From Zeugodacus cucurbitae (Eukaryota > Arthropoda > Insecta > Diptera > Tephritidae): 64,000 nucleotides of DNA. Below are positions 1-11,010 of this stretch, in pieces (the stretch's first letter is position 1; every line of letters begins with the position of its first letter). The translations under genes were made by a program, and so were the position numbers. The notes under the pieces were generated by a model. The model saw nothing but the letters and a program-made list of their open reading frames with translations, was not told where the DNA came from and ran no database searches. The stretch spans positions 36,599,501-36,663,500 of the forward strand of contig NC_071667.1 of the NCBI RefSeq assembly GCF_028554725.1, given 5' to 3'.

Positions 1-1120
1 AATTACAATGTAGACCTCCATTGGAAGATTCTTCTATCAGCGAGACAAGAGCAGAAGTGTCTCTTCAAGCTCTCTTGAAACATACCGCGAATAGAATTGT
101 AGATTTACAGAAAAAAGTAGCAATTCATTACATGACTGAATCACAAGTAAATGTAGTAGATGCTGTTTTACTGTGTTCATATGGGTTTGATGGCAGCAGT
201 GGTCATTCATGTTATAAACAAACTTACAAATCAGTAGACACAAATCCAAATCATAAAGATGATAATTTATTTGCCACGACGCTCATTCCATTCCGATTAC
301 TAACGTCCGAAAATATAGTTCTTTGGAATAACATAACACCTCAGTCAGCACGATTCTGTCGACCTCTTGCAATAGAATATGTTTCCGAATCAAAGGAAGT
401 AATTCTTAGTCAAAAGGAAAATGTAGAAAAGCAAATAGATGAATTAGAAATTATTGAAATTTCTGTAGATAACGATCGACGTATACGGATTCATTGTTCT
501 ATATTTTTAACTTTAATCGACGGACAATTTTAAATATTATTACAGGTACAGCTTCCAAGTAAACCTGTCCAGTTTGTCATGCGACACCGAAATTGTTCAA
601 TGACTTGAGTAATAAAGAAAAAGGCCTTTTCCTACCAGATTCAAAGACTCTAGTACATGGATTAAGTCCTTTGCATGCCTGGATCAGGATTTTTGAATGT
701 TGTTTGCACATCTCATATAGACTCGATGTTAAAAAATGGCAAATGAGGTCTCCTAGAGATAAAGAATTATTTGCTGCAAGAAAACAGAAAGTACAAGCAA
801 TTCTCTGGGAAAAACTAGGATTAATAGTAGATAAACCTAAGCCTGGAGGTTCTGGGACGACTAACGACGGAAATACAGCTCGTAGAGCTTTCGAAAACCC
901 AGAATTATTGGCTGAGTGTCTTGAACTTGATTCTCTATTATTATGTCAATTCAAGACAATTTTAGTTGCTCTTTCCGTTCAACTTCCTATCGATGCATCA
1001 AAATTTGATACAAGTATATTACCTATTGGAATTCTTGGTGAAGAAGCATCTGAAGCTAGAAATATGGATTACAAAAATTTTAGAAAATGCCACAGTATAA
1101 AACGCGATAGAGGGTTGCTT
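1..1120 (+). pseudogene. Transib/RAG1-like transposase, C-terminal part, broken
   Basis: Two adjoining open stretches (about 3-533 and 557-1115) read as one protein that enters from the left edge. Visible landmarks are an acidic residue in GFDGSSGHS (about nt 190), a second in LTLIDGQ (about nt 515), the motif GGSGTTNDGNTARRAF (about nt 845-895) and a glutamate in GEEASEARN (about nt 1035-1065). Known of the family: Transib transposases and RAG1 share a DDE catalytic core with a GN-ARR motif and a final E followed by N-K/R-rich sequence, so these three acidic positions fit the triad. The frame is broken near 533-540 by a one-base shift and by a TAA about 30 bases later, so this copy cannot make the protein. 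At about 1116-1122 it passes abruptly into an unrelated noncoding repeat. Family assignment is from motifs only. Confidence 0.72.
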
Positions 1121-1915
1121 TCGAAAATGAGCAAAATCGGATCATTTCCACGGCTACAAAATGGCGACAACCAAAAACACATAAAGTGTCATAATTAAGC
1201 CATAAATAAAGTTATAATAGTAAAATTTGGAATAAAGGATCGCACCAGGAAGGGTCATATTTGGATGTAATTTTTTTGAGAAGTGGGCGTGGTCCCGCCC
1301 CCAAATCGGTTATTTATATATATCTCGCAAACCAATAAAGCTATATAAACCAAACTTTCTGCAGTCGTTTTTTTTAGCGACTTCTTAATACAGTCCAAAA
1401 ATGAAAGAAATCGGATAATAACCACGCCCACCTCCCATACAAAGGTTATGTTGAAAATTACTAAAAGTGGGTTAACTCACTAACCAAGAACGTCAGAAAC
1501 ACTAAATTTCACATAAGAGATGGCAGATGGAAGCTGCACTCAAATCTTTTTACAAAATGGAAAATGGGCGTGGCGTCGCCCACTTATGGGTCAAAAACCA
1601 TATCTCAGGAACTACTCGACCGATTTCAATGAAACTTAGTTTGTAATAGTTTCCTTACCTCCCAATAATATGTTGTGAAAATTGGCCAAATCGCTTCACA
1701 ACCACGCCTACTTCCTATATACCAGAACTTAGAAGATGATCTGAATCGTTTACTTTACAATATATAAAGTAAGCACTAGTGAAGATATCGGTGCAAAACT
1801 TTGTCGCCGAAATCGGACCATAGGTTTTCAAGGGACCATATATCAAACATGAGGACATCGGTGCTTCTAACCTAATATTAGGGTTTCCAACTTTCAATGG
1901 ACTTTATACAATATA
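1121..1915 (-). repeat. High-copy noncoding repeat, copy A, distal part
   Basis: This matches, in reverse orientation, the plus-strand repeat at 22510-23645 and 52384-58200. It shares GGGCGTGG/CGCCCAC blocks, the stretch around ACCACGCCCACCTCCCAT, and a segment reading AACCCTAATATTA on the minus strand. The 3' end with the GACGGACGGACAGACAG run is missing here. Copy A is interrupted at about 1916 by the CR1-like LINE and resumes at 4367. It has no coding capacity. Confidence 0.7.
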
Positions 1916-4366
1916 TTTATTTATTAACCCAAACGATTACCCTCCTCCCGCCCAACCGACGCGTGGGGCGCAGTCCGCATACGAGCGGAATTTGCCGAGT
2001 CTAGAAAGGCAAGAGATTTTTAAGCGTCCGGTTCTCAAACTGCTCAGCTACAGAAAGAAACATTTCAACAGCTGAGATTTAAAAATTTATAAAAACAAAA
2101 AGTTAAAAATTTCTGAATATTATTTATTAAGAGAAGACAAAAAATAGTTTTTTTGATGCTAAATATTGAGTCAGATGGATCAAATGTGCTGGAATGCGAA
2201 TTAAAATCATGACATATTCGGCAGAATGGTTCATTTAACTCAAAATTTGTTCTAGAAGATTTTAGAAATAATGGTCTAAACTGCCTGGATGAACGCAATG
2301 GGACATTAAACTTAATATCAGACAAAAGGAATGAACTACAAACTAAACCATTCAGAAGTTTTACTAGAAAAATTATACCTAGCATTTCTCTGCGACTAGT
2401 GAGTGTGGGAAGATTTATAAGTTTTAAACGACTAGTATACGGGGGAAGATTCAATCTTGAATCCCAATGTAAGTGGCCTAAAGCAAAAAGTAAAAATTGT
2501 TTTTGAACGGACTCAAGCTTATCAGAATGGGATTGATAGCTAGGATTCCATACCACAGAACCATACTCCAATATAGGCCTTACCAATGTTGTAAAAAGAA
2601 TTTTAGTAATATACGGATCACTAAATTCTTTAGACCAACGTTTAACAAAGCTAAGAGCACCTTTAGCTTTTAAGACAATTGAATTTACATGAGAATTAAA
2701 ATTTAGTTTAGGGTCCATATTAACTCCTAAATCAACAAAGCTAAAAACTTGCTCTAAACTGAAGTTATTTATTACATAGGGGGAAAGATCAACAGTTCTA
2801 CGGGAAAAGCACATCGTTTTACATTTTTTAAGATTCAGTGGCATATCATTTTTGTGACACCAAGAAACTAAATTATTTAAATCCGATTGCAACTCAGTCC
2901 TTTCGTTATGAGAAGTATATGATTTAAAAAGTTTTACATCATCCGCATATAATAAAATTTCTGAAAACTTAATTACTGAAGGTATATCATTGATGAACAA
3001 CAAGAACAGAATCGGGCCGAGATGACTACCCTGTGGAACCCCTGAAGTGACACTAATTGAATCGGATAATGTATTATTAAATAAAACTTGTTGTTTTCTG
3101 TTAGTAAGATATGAGGATACCCATTCAAGAAGTCTTGGTTGAAAACCAAGAAGATTCAGTTTTTGCAAAAGAATTGAGTGGTTTACTCTATCGAATGCTT
3201 TACTAAAGTCTGTATATATAACATCAGTATTCTTATTATCCCTAAAACCCATTGACACATGGTTTACAAATTCAAGCAAGTTAGTTACTGTAGATTTCCC
3301 TTTACAAAATCCATGCTGAGAGAATGAAATTAAAGGAGAGATTAAGAAAGTTATTTGGTCAGTGACAATAGCTTCAAAAAGTTTGGGTATAGCTGACATT
3401 TTAGCTATCCCCCTATAGTTCTCAACAGATGATCTAACTCCACTTTTATGCAAAGGTAATATAAAAGAGTTTTTCCACATTGACGGAAAAATACCTTGTT
3501 TAAGAGATAGGTTAAAAAGCTTAGTTAAGGGCAGATAGATATATTTTGCGCAATTTTTAAGAAAGCTTGAGGGAATCATATCAGGGCCATATTTAAACGA
3601 ATCTTTTAACGTAACTAAATAATTTAAGACATCTGTTTCAGAAATAATTGGTGTATTAATTACAGTACTCGGACATAACACTTGATGATATGGCACATTC
3701 ATAGGGTAGTTTGAACAATAATTGGATTTGAAGAATTCTGCAAACATATTAGAAATAATATAATTGTCACATGACATTGTTGATTTATATTTCATCGCGG
3801 ACGGAAAATTTGAAATCCTGCGTTTGGAGTTAACGAAACCATAAAACAATTTCGGATTACGAATAATATTATTTTTTACTTTGATTATGTAGTTTTTATA
3901 ACATTTTTTGTTAAGTTCCTCAAACTGACGACGCAATTTAGAATATTTTAAATAGTCAACAAGAGCTCCAGTTCTTTTATAAAGTTTAAAAGCTCGAGCT
4001 TTTTTATTTTTTAATTTACATAGCTCATTCGAATACCACAAATTTGAACTTTTTCTTTTGATAATAAAACATTTCGGAACAAATCTTTCAAAAATATTAA
4101 AAATTGTTTCATTAAAATGTGATACATTTAATTCAATATTACCACTATAATCAGGCCAAGTCAATTTAGAAAGTTCACAATTAATCTTTTTGAAGTTAGC
4201 TTTCGCAAAGTTGAACCGAAAACAAAGGTCCTGTTTGTTGCATACAAGTAATTCGTCTATGATTTCGATATTAATTTCCAAGGCAGGGTGATAAGAGTCC
4301 TCTGGCAAAACTAAAGGATCAGATCGGACCACAGAAACTGTTGAAGTATTATCAACATAGACCAAA
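1916..4366 (-). mobile_element. CR1-like (Jockey-superfamily) LINE, copy 1, 5'-truncated
   Basis: A minus-strand LINE inserted in noncoding repeat copy A, which continues on both sides (1121-1915 and 4367-4490). Its 3' UTR (about 1928-2064) begins after a short AATAAATAAAT-like tail and matches the 3' end of copy 2 at 14830-14975 almost base for base. The 5' end stops at about 4362, where copy 2 continues into endonuclease sequence, so this is an ordinary 5'-truncated insertion. Similarity to copy 2 is very high throughout, which implies that both are young. Confidence 0.8.
2065..4365 (-). CDS. Reverse transcriptase ORF of CR1-like LINE, copy 1 (N-terminally truncated)
   Basis: 766 codons remain open. 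They cover the end of the endonuclease domain (a YHPALEI segment near the start), a basic linker, the complete reverse transcriptase (ENYRGIAKMSAIPKLFE, TDFSKAFDRVNH, SGVPQGSHLGPILFLLFIND, LLYADDVKLF near residue 470) and the C-terminal region. The catalytic YADD is intact. There is no true ATG at the 5' edge because the element is truncated there. The extreme C-terminus differs from copy 2: an extra two bases in the A-run at about 2145 shift the last residues, so this copy ends with a longer, probably non-native tail. In an intact element this protein would nick target DNA and reverse-transcribe its own RNA. The clade is judged from motif style. Confidence 0.75.
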   Translation of the reverse strand: MVYVDNTSTVSVVRSDPLVLPEDSYHPALEINIEIIDELLVCNKQDLCFRFNFAKANFKKINCELSKLTWPDYSGNIELNVSHFNETIFNIFERFVPKCFIIKRKSSNLWYSNELCKLKNKKARAFKLYKRTGALVDYLKYSKLRRQFEELNKKCYKNYIIKVKNNIIRNPKLFYGFVNSKRRISNFPSAMKYKSTMSCDNYIISNMFAEFFKSNYCSNYPMNVPYHQVLCPSTVINTPIISETDVLNYLVTLKDSFKYGPDMIPSSFLKNCAKYIYLPLTKLFNLSLKQGIFPSMWKNSFILPLHKSGVRSSVENYRGIAKMSAIPKLFEAIVTDQITFLISPLISFSQHGFCKGKSTVTNLLEFVNHVSMGFRDNKNTDVIYTDFSKAFDRVNHSILLQKLNLLGFQPRLLEWVSSYLTNRKQQVLFNNTLSDSISVTSGVPQGSHLGPILFLLFINDIPSVIKFSEILLYADDVKLFKSYTSHNERTELQSDLNNLVSWCHKNDMPLNLKKCKTMCFSRRTVDLSPYVINNFSLEQVFSFVDLGVNMDPKLNFNSHVNSIVLKAKGALSFVKRWSKEFSDPYITKILFTTLVRPILEYGSVVWNPSYQSHSDKLESVQKQFLLFALGHLHWDSRLNLPPYTSRLKLINLPTLTSRREMLGIIFLVKLLNGLVCSSFLLSDIKFNVPLRSSRQFRPLFLKSSRTNFELNEPFCRICHDFNSHSSTFDPSDSIFSIKKTIFCLLLINNIQKFLTFCFYKFLNLSC

Positions 4367-4490
4367 AAAAATGACGAATATGTGGGTCAAATTGTGTATT
4401 ATATAATACAAATAAAGTTAAATAAATAAATTGCGAGAGTATAAAATGTTCGGTTACACCCGAACTTAGCCCTTCCTTACTTGTTTAATT
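4367..4490 (-). repeat. Noncoding repeat copy A, proximal end
   Basis: On the minus strand this begins AAGGAAGGGCTAAGTTCGGG, runs through a TTCGGGTGTAACCGAA hairpin and TTTATACTCTCGC, and then reaches the GACCCACATATTCGTCAT block where the CR1-like LINE interrupts it. The same opening occurs at 22513 and 52388, with a degraded version at 59505. Confidence 0.75.
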
Positions 4491-4496
4491 TCCTAT

Positions 4497-4735
4497 TCAG
4501 TCCAAAGTAGCATCTGTTGGCAAGAGTGATTCTGCGCTGGATTTCGAGGCTGATTCAGCTTATTGAACGGCTAGGAGAGGTCCTTCCCAATCCTGACGGA
4601 ACTTTTTGTGTTGCTCAGCTTACACAGCCGTATTAGTTTTGCGGGGACACCAAATTCAGACATAGCGGCATTGAGGCAGCTCCTTTTAGCAGTCGAAAGC
4701 AGCTTTAAAATCGACAATAAGGTGGTGTGCTCCTC
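4497..4735 (-). pseudogene. RTE-like LINE fragment with internal deletion
   Basis: The minus strand holds two pieces of the RTE-like LINE seen at 46-48.7 kb. Bases 4563-4735 match the RT segment around VDFKAAFDSTKRS and the following residues. Bases 4497-4562 match the later segment around LEIQRRITLANRCYFGLSRQL. The roughly 400 bases expected between them are missing. It has no open frame of useful length. Confidence 0.7.
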
Positions 4736-4751
4736 TTTTTTCCATTACACA

Positions 4752-4800
4752 ACATAAAAATAGGCGAAATCGGTTCACAACCACACTTACATCCCTGGTA
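4752..4800 (-). repeat. Short scrap of the noncoding repeat family
   Basis: It resembles 1676-1725 of copy A in the same orientation (GAAATCGGTTCACAACCAC compared with CAAATCGCTTCACAACCAC). It is diverged and isolated. Confidence 0.45.
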
Positions 4801-5023
4801 GAACTGAAAAGACATTCCTCATGCCATTACTTTTAGCCACTGTTCCTGTTAGAATTGTCATTTTGAAAATAGAACACATTGTTAGAAGGACTGCGGACGG
4901 CTCATACTTCGCGATGTCCCAAATTTTATCAGCATCGAAAATCATCATATGGGACGAATGCACAATGGCGCATAAACGTGCATTGGAAGCACTTAATCGA
5001 AGTCTATGGCGTTATGTGTAGAA
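4801..5023 (+). pseudogene. Helitron Pif1-like helicase fragment
   Basis: The open stretch contains KTFLMPLLLAT, placed like the segment just after a Walker A loop, and IIIWDECTMAHKRALEALNR, which fits a Walker B region. Known of the family: the WDECTMAHK...ALEALNRTL stretch is a hallmark of insect Helitron Rep/helicase proteins. The connecting helicase residues are shuffled or degenerate, and no Rep domain or Helitron end is nearby. It is a decayed internal fragment. A second Helitron helicase scrap lies at 59658-60130. Confidence 0.7.
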
Positions 5024-5029
5024 ACTTCA

Positions 5030-7310
5030 GCTAACAACAGAATTTTTTTCTTTGTTATATACATATTTTATTTGCAATCTATCAATTGACAATCACCAAA
5101 TTTTTTAAATACAGTAATAGTGACAGGATTGATTGTTCTCCATTGAGACTAACCAATATATCCTTCAATTACATTATATGCTAAAAATATTCTTAAAACT
5201 ACAAAAATCTATATGGGAGATCCGAAATGTGAGTTCGTTTTAAGCGTCTAACATCCATACTGTTGTCCAGTAAATTTATTGCCAATGAGTTTTCATGGTT
5301 AGACAGTCTATCTAGGTATCTTCGACAGGCTTTGCTAATTTCGTCTTTAATAAAAGGTATATTTAAGTCTTTTGTGGATTTCGAAGTTGCTTATATACCC
5401 AGGATGCATATGTCCATACTGGTTTCAGAACTGACTTGTAAAGTCGTACTTTATTTTCAAGGCTAAGTTGTGATCGCTGACCTAAAAGCCAATACATTTT
5501 TTTAGTTTTAAATTTGAGTTACTTCGTTTTCTCTTTTATATGTGTCTTCCAAGTGAGTCGTCTGTCCAAATAAAGACTAAGGTGTTTGACAGTTTCACTC
5601 TCAGGTATTGTAGAGCCATTTAATGTTACAGGGCGACATTCGTCAGTCCTTAATGTAAACGTTATCTGAACGGATTTCTGCGTATTTACCTCTATCTTCC
5701 AATTCTTTAACATTATTCGACAATGTTGTGTTGTTCTTGTAAGTGAATCCTCACTAGGATTAAAACTTGTGGCAATAAACGCCGTATCATCAGCATAAGT
5801 TGCTACCTCTAAACCATTAGCGATTGGTAGATCAGCTGTAAATATTGTATAAGACGCTTCCTTGGGAAACTCCAGCGTCAATCGAATAAAATTCAAAAGA
5901 TGCACCTTTTTCCTGGACATAGAACTTACGATTGTTTAAAAAATTATTTTATAAGTAGATATCAAGGCGCTGGAAGCCATTTCTTTATTTTATAAAGTAA
6001 CCCTGGGTGCCATACTTTATCAAATGCTTGTTTAATATCTAAAAAATACCTCTGCGCAGTACTTCGAAAGCACTCGTAATAATTTTAACAATTCGATGGC
6101 ATTTTTCAGAAGTTCCATGCCCCCTTCTAAACCCAAACTGGTGTTCAGGAAATATATTTTGGTCCTCTAAAACAGGTAACATTCTCTTATATATAGTATA
6201 TTTTCAAATACCTTAGAGGAGGTCGCCAGTAAATTAATTGGACGGTATGAAAAAGGACGGGTTTCAGGTTTATTGGCTTTCGGAATCATTATTTTTTCAG
6301 CGCATTTCCATTGACTGGAATAGTGGTCGAGTCTAAGCATAGCATTGTAGATATAAGTAAGCATTCTGATACATTTTAGGGGCAGGTGTCTAAAAGTAAT
6401 TTTTGAAGTTTAATTTTCTTTGTTTCGTTGTAATAGAAATTCTTCGAATAGGCAGGATCATCTGGCAAGGCGATTCTAGGAAGTTTTTTACCTCAGCAGT
6501 GTTTTCGTTATCTGGAATTACGATTGGTGTAAAAACTGAATGCAAATGGTGACCAAAATATTGGCTTTCTCTTGATTATCTCTGCACCTGTGACCATAAC
6601 TATTTTCAATAATCATGTTTCTCCTAGTGAGTCTCTTCAGATATTTAGTTGCCTTCCACAGGTTATGATCTGGGTTGCTTGCATGTGGATCTATATTCCT
6701 AAGATACTCTGATGTTTCTTGATCTTTTATTTCCCGCAGTTTTGACTTCAAGTCGTTGGTTGCTTTGTTTCAAATTCTTTTGTCAAGAGGACTCCGACTA
6801 ATTAGCCATATTTTCCAGAGTAATTTTCTCTCTTTTATTAACCGTTTGAATTCAATAGGAAGAAATAGTTTTTTATCATCATTAACACTTGATCTAAGTC
6901 AATCTCATCGCTAGATTTTAAGGGTATATCTAAACTAGTTCGATTCTCAAGCGCGCATTTAGAGCTGCTATATCTGTATTTTGCGTAATAATATTGTATG
7001 GTTTTTCCATACTCGACACAGTAGTCCCAAAAGTTGCTATTGGTGAGTGATCAGAGTTTCAATCAAAGCTCTACTTTATGTGGAGTTGGTGTTGCGATAT
7101 ACCTTTGTACACAGCAAAATCTAACATATATGGTCTTTTTCGAGGATGACTAGGCCATTACGTAGGTTTTCGAGTAGAAATAGTTGAGTAATTAAACTTT
7201 GTTATACATTTAAATAGCTCAGTTCCTTTAGCGTTAGTCAGTCTAGATCCCCACCAAGGATGCTTAGCGTTATAGTCCATCCAGCAATAAAGTGGTTATC
7301 AAGGCATTGA
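5030..7310 (-). pseudogene. Decayed Jockey-like LINE (element A): 3' UTR, RT and endonuclease remains
   Basis: A minus-strand LINE read in pieces. 7020-7300 carries endonuclease remains (DYNAKHPWWGSRLTNAKG, SDHSPIATFG). 6518-6751 is the linker before RT (LWKATKYLKRLTRRN). 6167-6364 is early RT (SYRPINLLATSSKVFE). 5519-5920 is late RT (TYADDTAFIA, LDRRLTWKTHI). 5210-5470 is the C-terminus (SNHENSLAINLLD, RRLKRTHISDLP). Frames change between the pieces and the central RT region with the GVPQGS motif is damaged or missing. 5030-5210 is AT-rich and is probably the 3' UTR. It is more diverged than the Jockey copies at 17.7, 42.6 and 53.1 kb and belongs to a different subfamily. It is inactive. Confidence 0.72.
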
Positions 7311-7334
7311 AATAATATATAGAATGATTTTTTG

Positions 7335-9062
7335 GTATAGTTTTATTTTTTATTACAATTGTACCAAGAATACAATGATTAAATACTAACAACAATTCAA
7401 TTCTAATAAGTTAAAAATAATAATTAAAAGCTAAAAGTTAGAGGAATTCATTTGCTGCTACAGTTGCCTTGCTAAGTCTGAAGGCCACTTACGTTTCGGT
7501 CGGTTTTCTCGTTCAGCAGTTCCGATGAGTCGGATGCCTCTTCATTTACATGCTGTATAAACCTCATTTCGTGAGTCTTTGCAAATTTGGTTATTTCGTT
7601 TACTACTAAATTCACACCAAGATCACGGTGAAGGTCAGGAGATCTAACATATCAAGGAGCATTAAGGGGGAGCCTGATTTAGAGGCTTAAAAAAATCTAT
7701 ATTTTCAAGGTCTTTTTTGGAAAGGAAAGAAATGTCTGATTTGAAACTTTTAGGATTTATTCTTATATATTTGAAGAGTCTTCTCAAATTTTTGTATTAT
7801 TATAAATTAGATATTCTTCATGTTTGAAGAAATTTACGGAGGCGCAGATGCAGGTCGCAATTTTATATAAAAATTACTTTAAATCGTTTAAAATCCGGAT
7901 TAATGTTAAGGTATTTTAGGTTCACCTAGAAGAGAATTGAATTCCAAATACAACGCATTTTGATTCGTTTCGATAGGTCGTTTATTTGTTTTCCTATCGT
8001 GACCGCTAGTTTGAAAAAATCATACAAATGAAAATCCGAGAAATCGCGTGTCAAAGGTTTCGTTCGAAAAAAATCGTAAATTTCTTGAACTTACCCTATT
8101 AATATGCTAATCAGCGATTCCTGCTTCATATAACTGTCCTTCGAACTCTTCAATAAATAGACAGTTAAGCTGTCTCGAAGGACCTTTTCATTATAATATA
8201 CGTAATAAATCAAGGGGTGGAGCAAGCGGGCTCCAGGCGGTCCGGCCGCTCGTATACCTGCTCGACGCTTTCTCACTATTTCGTCTGTATCTCCGAAAAT
8301 AATCCGAATTTTGTTCTGAAATTTTGGAGACATATTCTTGGATAGTTTAGGAAGTGATTTACGCAAAAAAAAATCGATTTTTTGAAGCCTCCAAAGCAGG
8401 CTCCTCCCTTCACTATACTTCTTTGAACCTTATTTTGGAAGCGCTGAATAGCAAATAGAGGCAATACAGTTTTGACTTGAGTAAACTCATATTTGAGCTC
8501 CGTAGGCCCAAATTGGCTTTAGTACTTGATTATATATAAACAGCTTTTTCGATTGAAAGCGTGGATCTCCTATGGGCTAGATGGTAAAACTTAAAACTTA
8601 GCAAATTTTAAATCAAACTCACACCTTTCTTTTTGGCATGCTCTTTCCAGCGAAGCTTTCCTTTCCTAGGTACTTAGCATTATTTTGATTGTGATTATAG
8701 GAGTACCATTTATACAAATGGGATGGTATGATGGTTTTTTAAGTAAAGTCTACGTGCATTGATTCGGAATCGTTTAATTTAATGCGCCACTTGGAAACCC
8801 ATTTAGTAATTGCATTGACTGCTGTTTGCACTCGAAGGGTAGATTTTGAAGTTGACTCTCCTGCTGCTAACAGGGCTGTGTCATCCGCAAATGTCGCTGT
8901 CACATAACTTGAGTCAGTGGGGATATCAAAAAGCAAGTAAGGCATTGGCCCCACACGCCCAGAAAAAGGAGTGCGACGCTGAGTTGCGAATTTACGCACT
9001 TTACTTTGAGGAAGACGAGCGTTCCTTATGAATGAAATTGTTTTTGTTGTAGCTTGAAACAT
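7335..9062 (-). pseudogene. Decayed Jockey-like LINE (element B), split by a small inverted-repeat element
   Basis: Minus-strand RT remains. 8739-9062 holds FADDTALLAAGES and WVSKWRIKLNDSE, and 8560-8740 holds the following KYLG-type region. 8410-8540 holds KPIWAYGAQI and IQRFQNKVQRSIV. After an interruption at 7666-8408 the protein resumes with NAP, a stop codon where W is usual, YVRSPDLHRDLGVNLVVNE, and a tail ending ENRPKRKW-like. Known of Jockey elements: IQRFQ.K.LR.I..APWYVRN...H.DL is a conserved run, so the two halves are one protein cut in mid-sequence. There are frameshifts as well. The N-terminal two-thirds is absent. 7335-7440 is probably the 3' UTR. Confidence 0.72.
7666..8408. 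mobile_element. Small nonautonomous DNA transposon (MITE-like) inside LINE B
   Basis: The ends are inverted copies. The left end reads GGGGGAGCCTGATTTAGAGG from 7666. The right end, read on the minus strand from 8408, is GGGAGGAGCCTGCTTTGGAG. Similarity continues for about 40 bases (AAAAAATC-AT-TTTT). It interrupts the Jockey-like reading frame between codons that are normally adjacent. The bases next to it are TTAA on the left and TTCA on the right, and the uninterrupted codons predict a single TTCA. A 4-bp TTAA-like target duplication with one later change therefore fits. Internal ORFs show no transposase motif. TTAA-type targeting is known for piggyBac and Kolobok, but the superfamily is not proven here. 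Confidence 0.7.
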
Positions 9063-9502
9063 TTAAATGTTCTAAATAGAAACATTTAATACACATACGC
9101 GCTTCACTTGCCATCAGAACACAAAGAACTTGTAAATAGAAGTGCTTGAGTAATTCAGTGTTTAGGGGATGATATACAAACCGAACGCTGTCGATCATTT
9201 CAATCATTGAAGCATTGGTTTGTATCACTTCGGGTATTTACTGCTGATGCGAACATTCATAAACAAATCAGGCATAAGCTGATCGCTAGTGATTTATATT
9301 TGTTCTCTATCGCTGATTTGAAGACAAACGGTACGCTTCGTGTACATGAACCGAAGTGACAGAATCAGACAGAGTAACGTATCAGTACTTAAGTATACAC
9401 AAACATTTATTACTCGTTGCAGTTCTCTGGTTTGCATGTTTGTCTTTGGGCATAAGAAAAAAAAGAAGGAATTCAGTCTAATATTATACATATATATATA
9501 TA
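9063..9502. other. No recognised feature
   Basis: This is AT-rich sequence between LINE element B and the 3' LTR of the gypsy element. I see only short ORFs without motifs, and a TA run (9486-9501) next to the LTR. Confidence 0.6.
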
Positions 9503-9824
9503 AGTTAATGACTTATTAATTACAAAGTCAAAAAAATAAATATTTTATGGTCAAGAGTGACCTTTATTGATTGAAATCAACTTAACAACTAACTCTAATT
9601 TACAATTAAACATATTCTTAATATTGCCTAAATCTACCTGCGGCAGCAATTATGGTTAACGTTATGGCGGATGTTGGTTTCTGGTTACTTTCGCTTATGC
9701 GGCGCATGGCGGATGTTGTTCCCAATTGTTTGATTCTGCTGACTAAACGTCTCGAATATTTCCTATTGGGTGATAGTTGACGTCGGCAGTTATTGGTTTA
9801 CTTGCAATATTTCTGGTGTTAACT
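9503..9824 (-). repeat. 3' LTR of gypsy element
   Basis: Read on the minus strand it starts AGTTAACACCAG and ends GTCATTAACT, obeying the AGT...ACT rule of the errantivirus group. It is about 322 bases. 9503-9800 is repeated at 14523-14820. Confidence 0.85.
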
Positions 9825-11010
9825 CCTCCACCCCCAAAAACAAACGTCCCCGTTTGTTCTACTGGGATACTGCATTTGGCTTACTAGCGTTATTGACTCT
9901 GTTAACTGTGGTGTTTCGGATGTTGTGAACTCTTTAGGGTCACTCACGTTTACGTTTACGTTATAACTTGAACGTTCTACCAGTTTGCTTTTGAAAAGTT
10001 CCCTTAGAACTAATGCGATGACTATTACCGCTACGAATATCAGACTGATGATTGAAAGCGATAAATTCGTGATTGAAGCTGCTCTGTGGGTTATATGTAG
10101 TGCTTTTAGGTGTTTGATGTTGTTCATGTGGAGTTCTTTCAACATTTCCAAACTTAGGATTTCTTCTTCTCTATTTGAAGGAAGATTTGGTTGCAGGATT
10201 GCGGGTAGTGGTTTGGTGCTTAACGTTTCGCTAAAGGTATATTTTTGTTCGTCAATGTTAACTGTAGAATTGTGATATTGTACTGCGTACGATCCAGTAA
10301 GATTTATCTTTTGGTTGTCGATCTCTATTGTGCCATTGTACTGATTTAGTAGTATGATACCAGGTGAGATGTTCTCTACTGATGGGATGTGTTGATTGTT
10401 TATAATAGTGCATTCCGCTGGTTCGCTTCGAAGTAGTCGAGGGACGCAAGTAGTGTTACTAATATCTATTAAGTTCTTACGGTTACAAATTCTTATATTA
10501 TTATATTCCTTACATTTATTCTTAACGCCAAAAATTTTGTTATTATTACAATTCATTTTTATTGGTTTTATTAAAATTGAGTCGCAAATATCCTCATTTG
10601 TTAAGGGTATTCCGACTATATAAAGTAACATTGTAGTGTTTGACGCGACTTTTACATTTGCTAGTTCTAGTGAGTCTTCCATATTGTTTAATGTAAAATT
10701 ATTATTTTCAAATACAGATTTTATTAATCTAAGTTCGTCATTTGACAAAATATATGAATTTACGATGCCGGCCTTTGCCCAATGCATTGCGTAATCTATA
10801 TTAATTATTTCCTCTTTAATAATTTTTAATTTATATTTTATTTCAACAGCCAAATGGTGTTGTATTTCTTCGTTCGTTTGTAAGGTTTTTATTATTTTAT
10901 TTGATATTGTGGTGATATTGTTAATTCTGTCAAAAATTACTTTGTTAATTATTACTTGTTTATTGTTATTTTCTATTATATTATTAAGTTGATTTTCTAG
11001 AATTACTAGG
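9819..11010 (-). pseudogene. Errantivirus-like envelope ORF, N-terminally truncated
   Basis: The open stretch 9819-10853 (344 codons) continues in frame upstream to about 11010. It shows many NxT/NxS sites (for example NNTT-, NLTG- and NLSL-like), several cysteines, a hydrophobic segment of about 22 residues near residues 255-280 (SLIFVAVIVIALVLRELF) and a basic cytoplasmic tail. This layout fits the surface/fusion protein of insect endogenous retroviruses, a type I membrane protein with a C-terminal anchor. The signal peptide and N-terminal part are missing: upstream the frame runs straight into RNase H sequence because of an internal deletion. The protein cannot be a complete envelope. An ORF on the opposite strand at 9985 is a shadow. 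Confidence 0.7.
9825..9838 (-). other. Polypurine tract of gypsy element
   Basis: The minus strand reads GGGGGTGGAGG directly before the 3' LTR, in the right place to prime plus-strand DNA synthesis. Confidence 0.7.

Noticed and set aside
8091..8366. Small minus-strand ORF inside the MITE-like element
   Set aside because: No transposase or other motif. It overlaps the inverted repeat and is likely chance.
9985..10623. Plus-strand ORFs over the env-like region
   Set aside because: They are antisense to the membrane-anchored env-like ORF and have no motif of their own.
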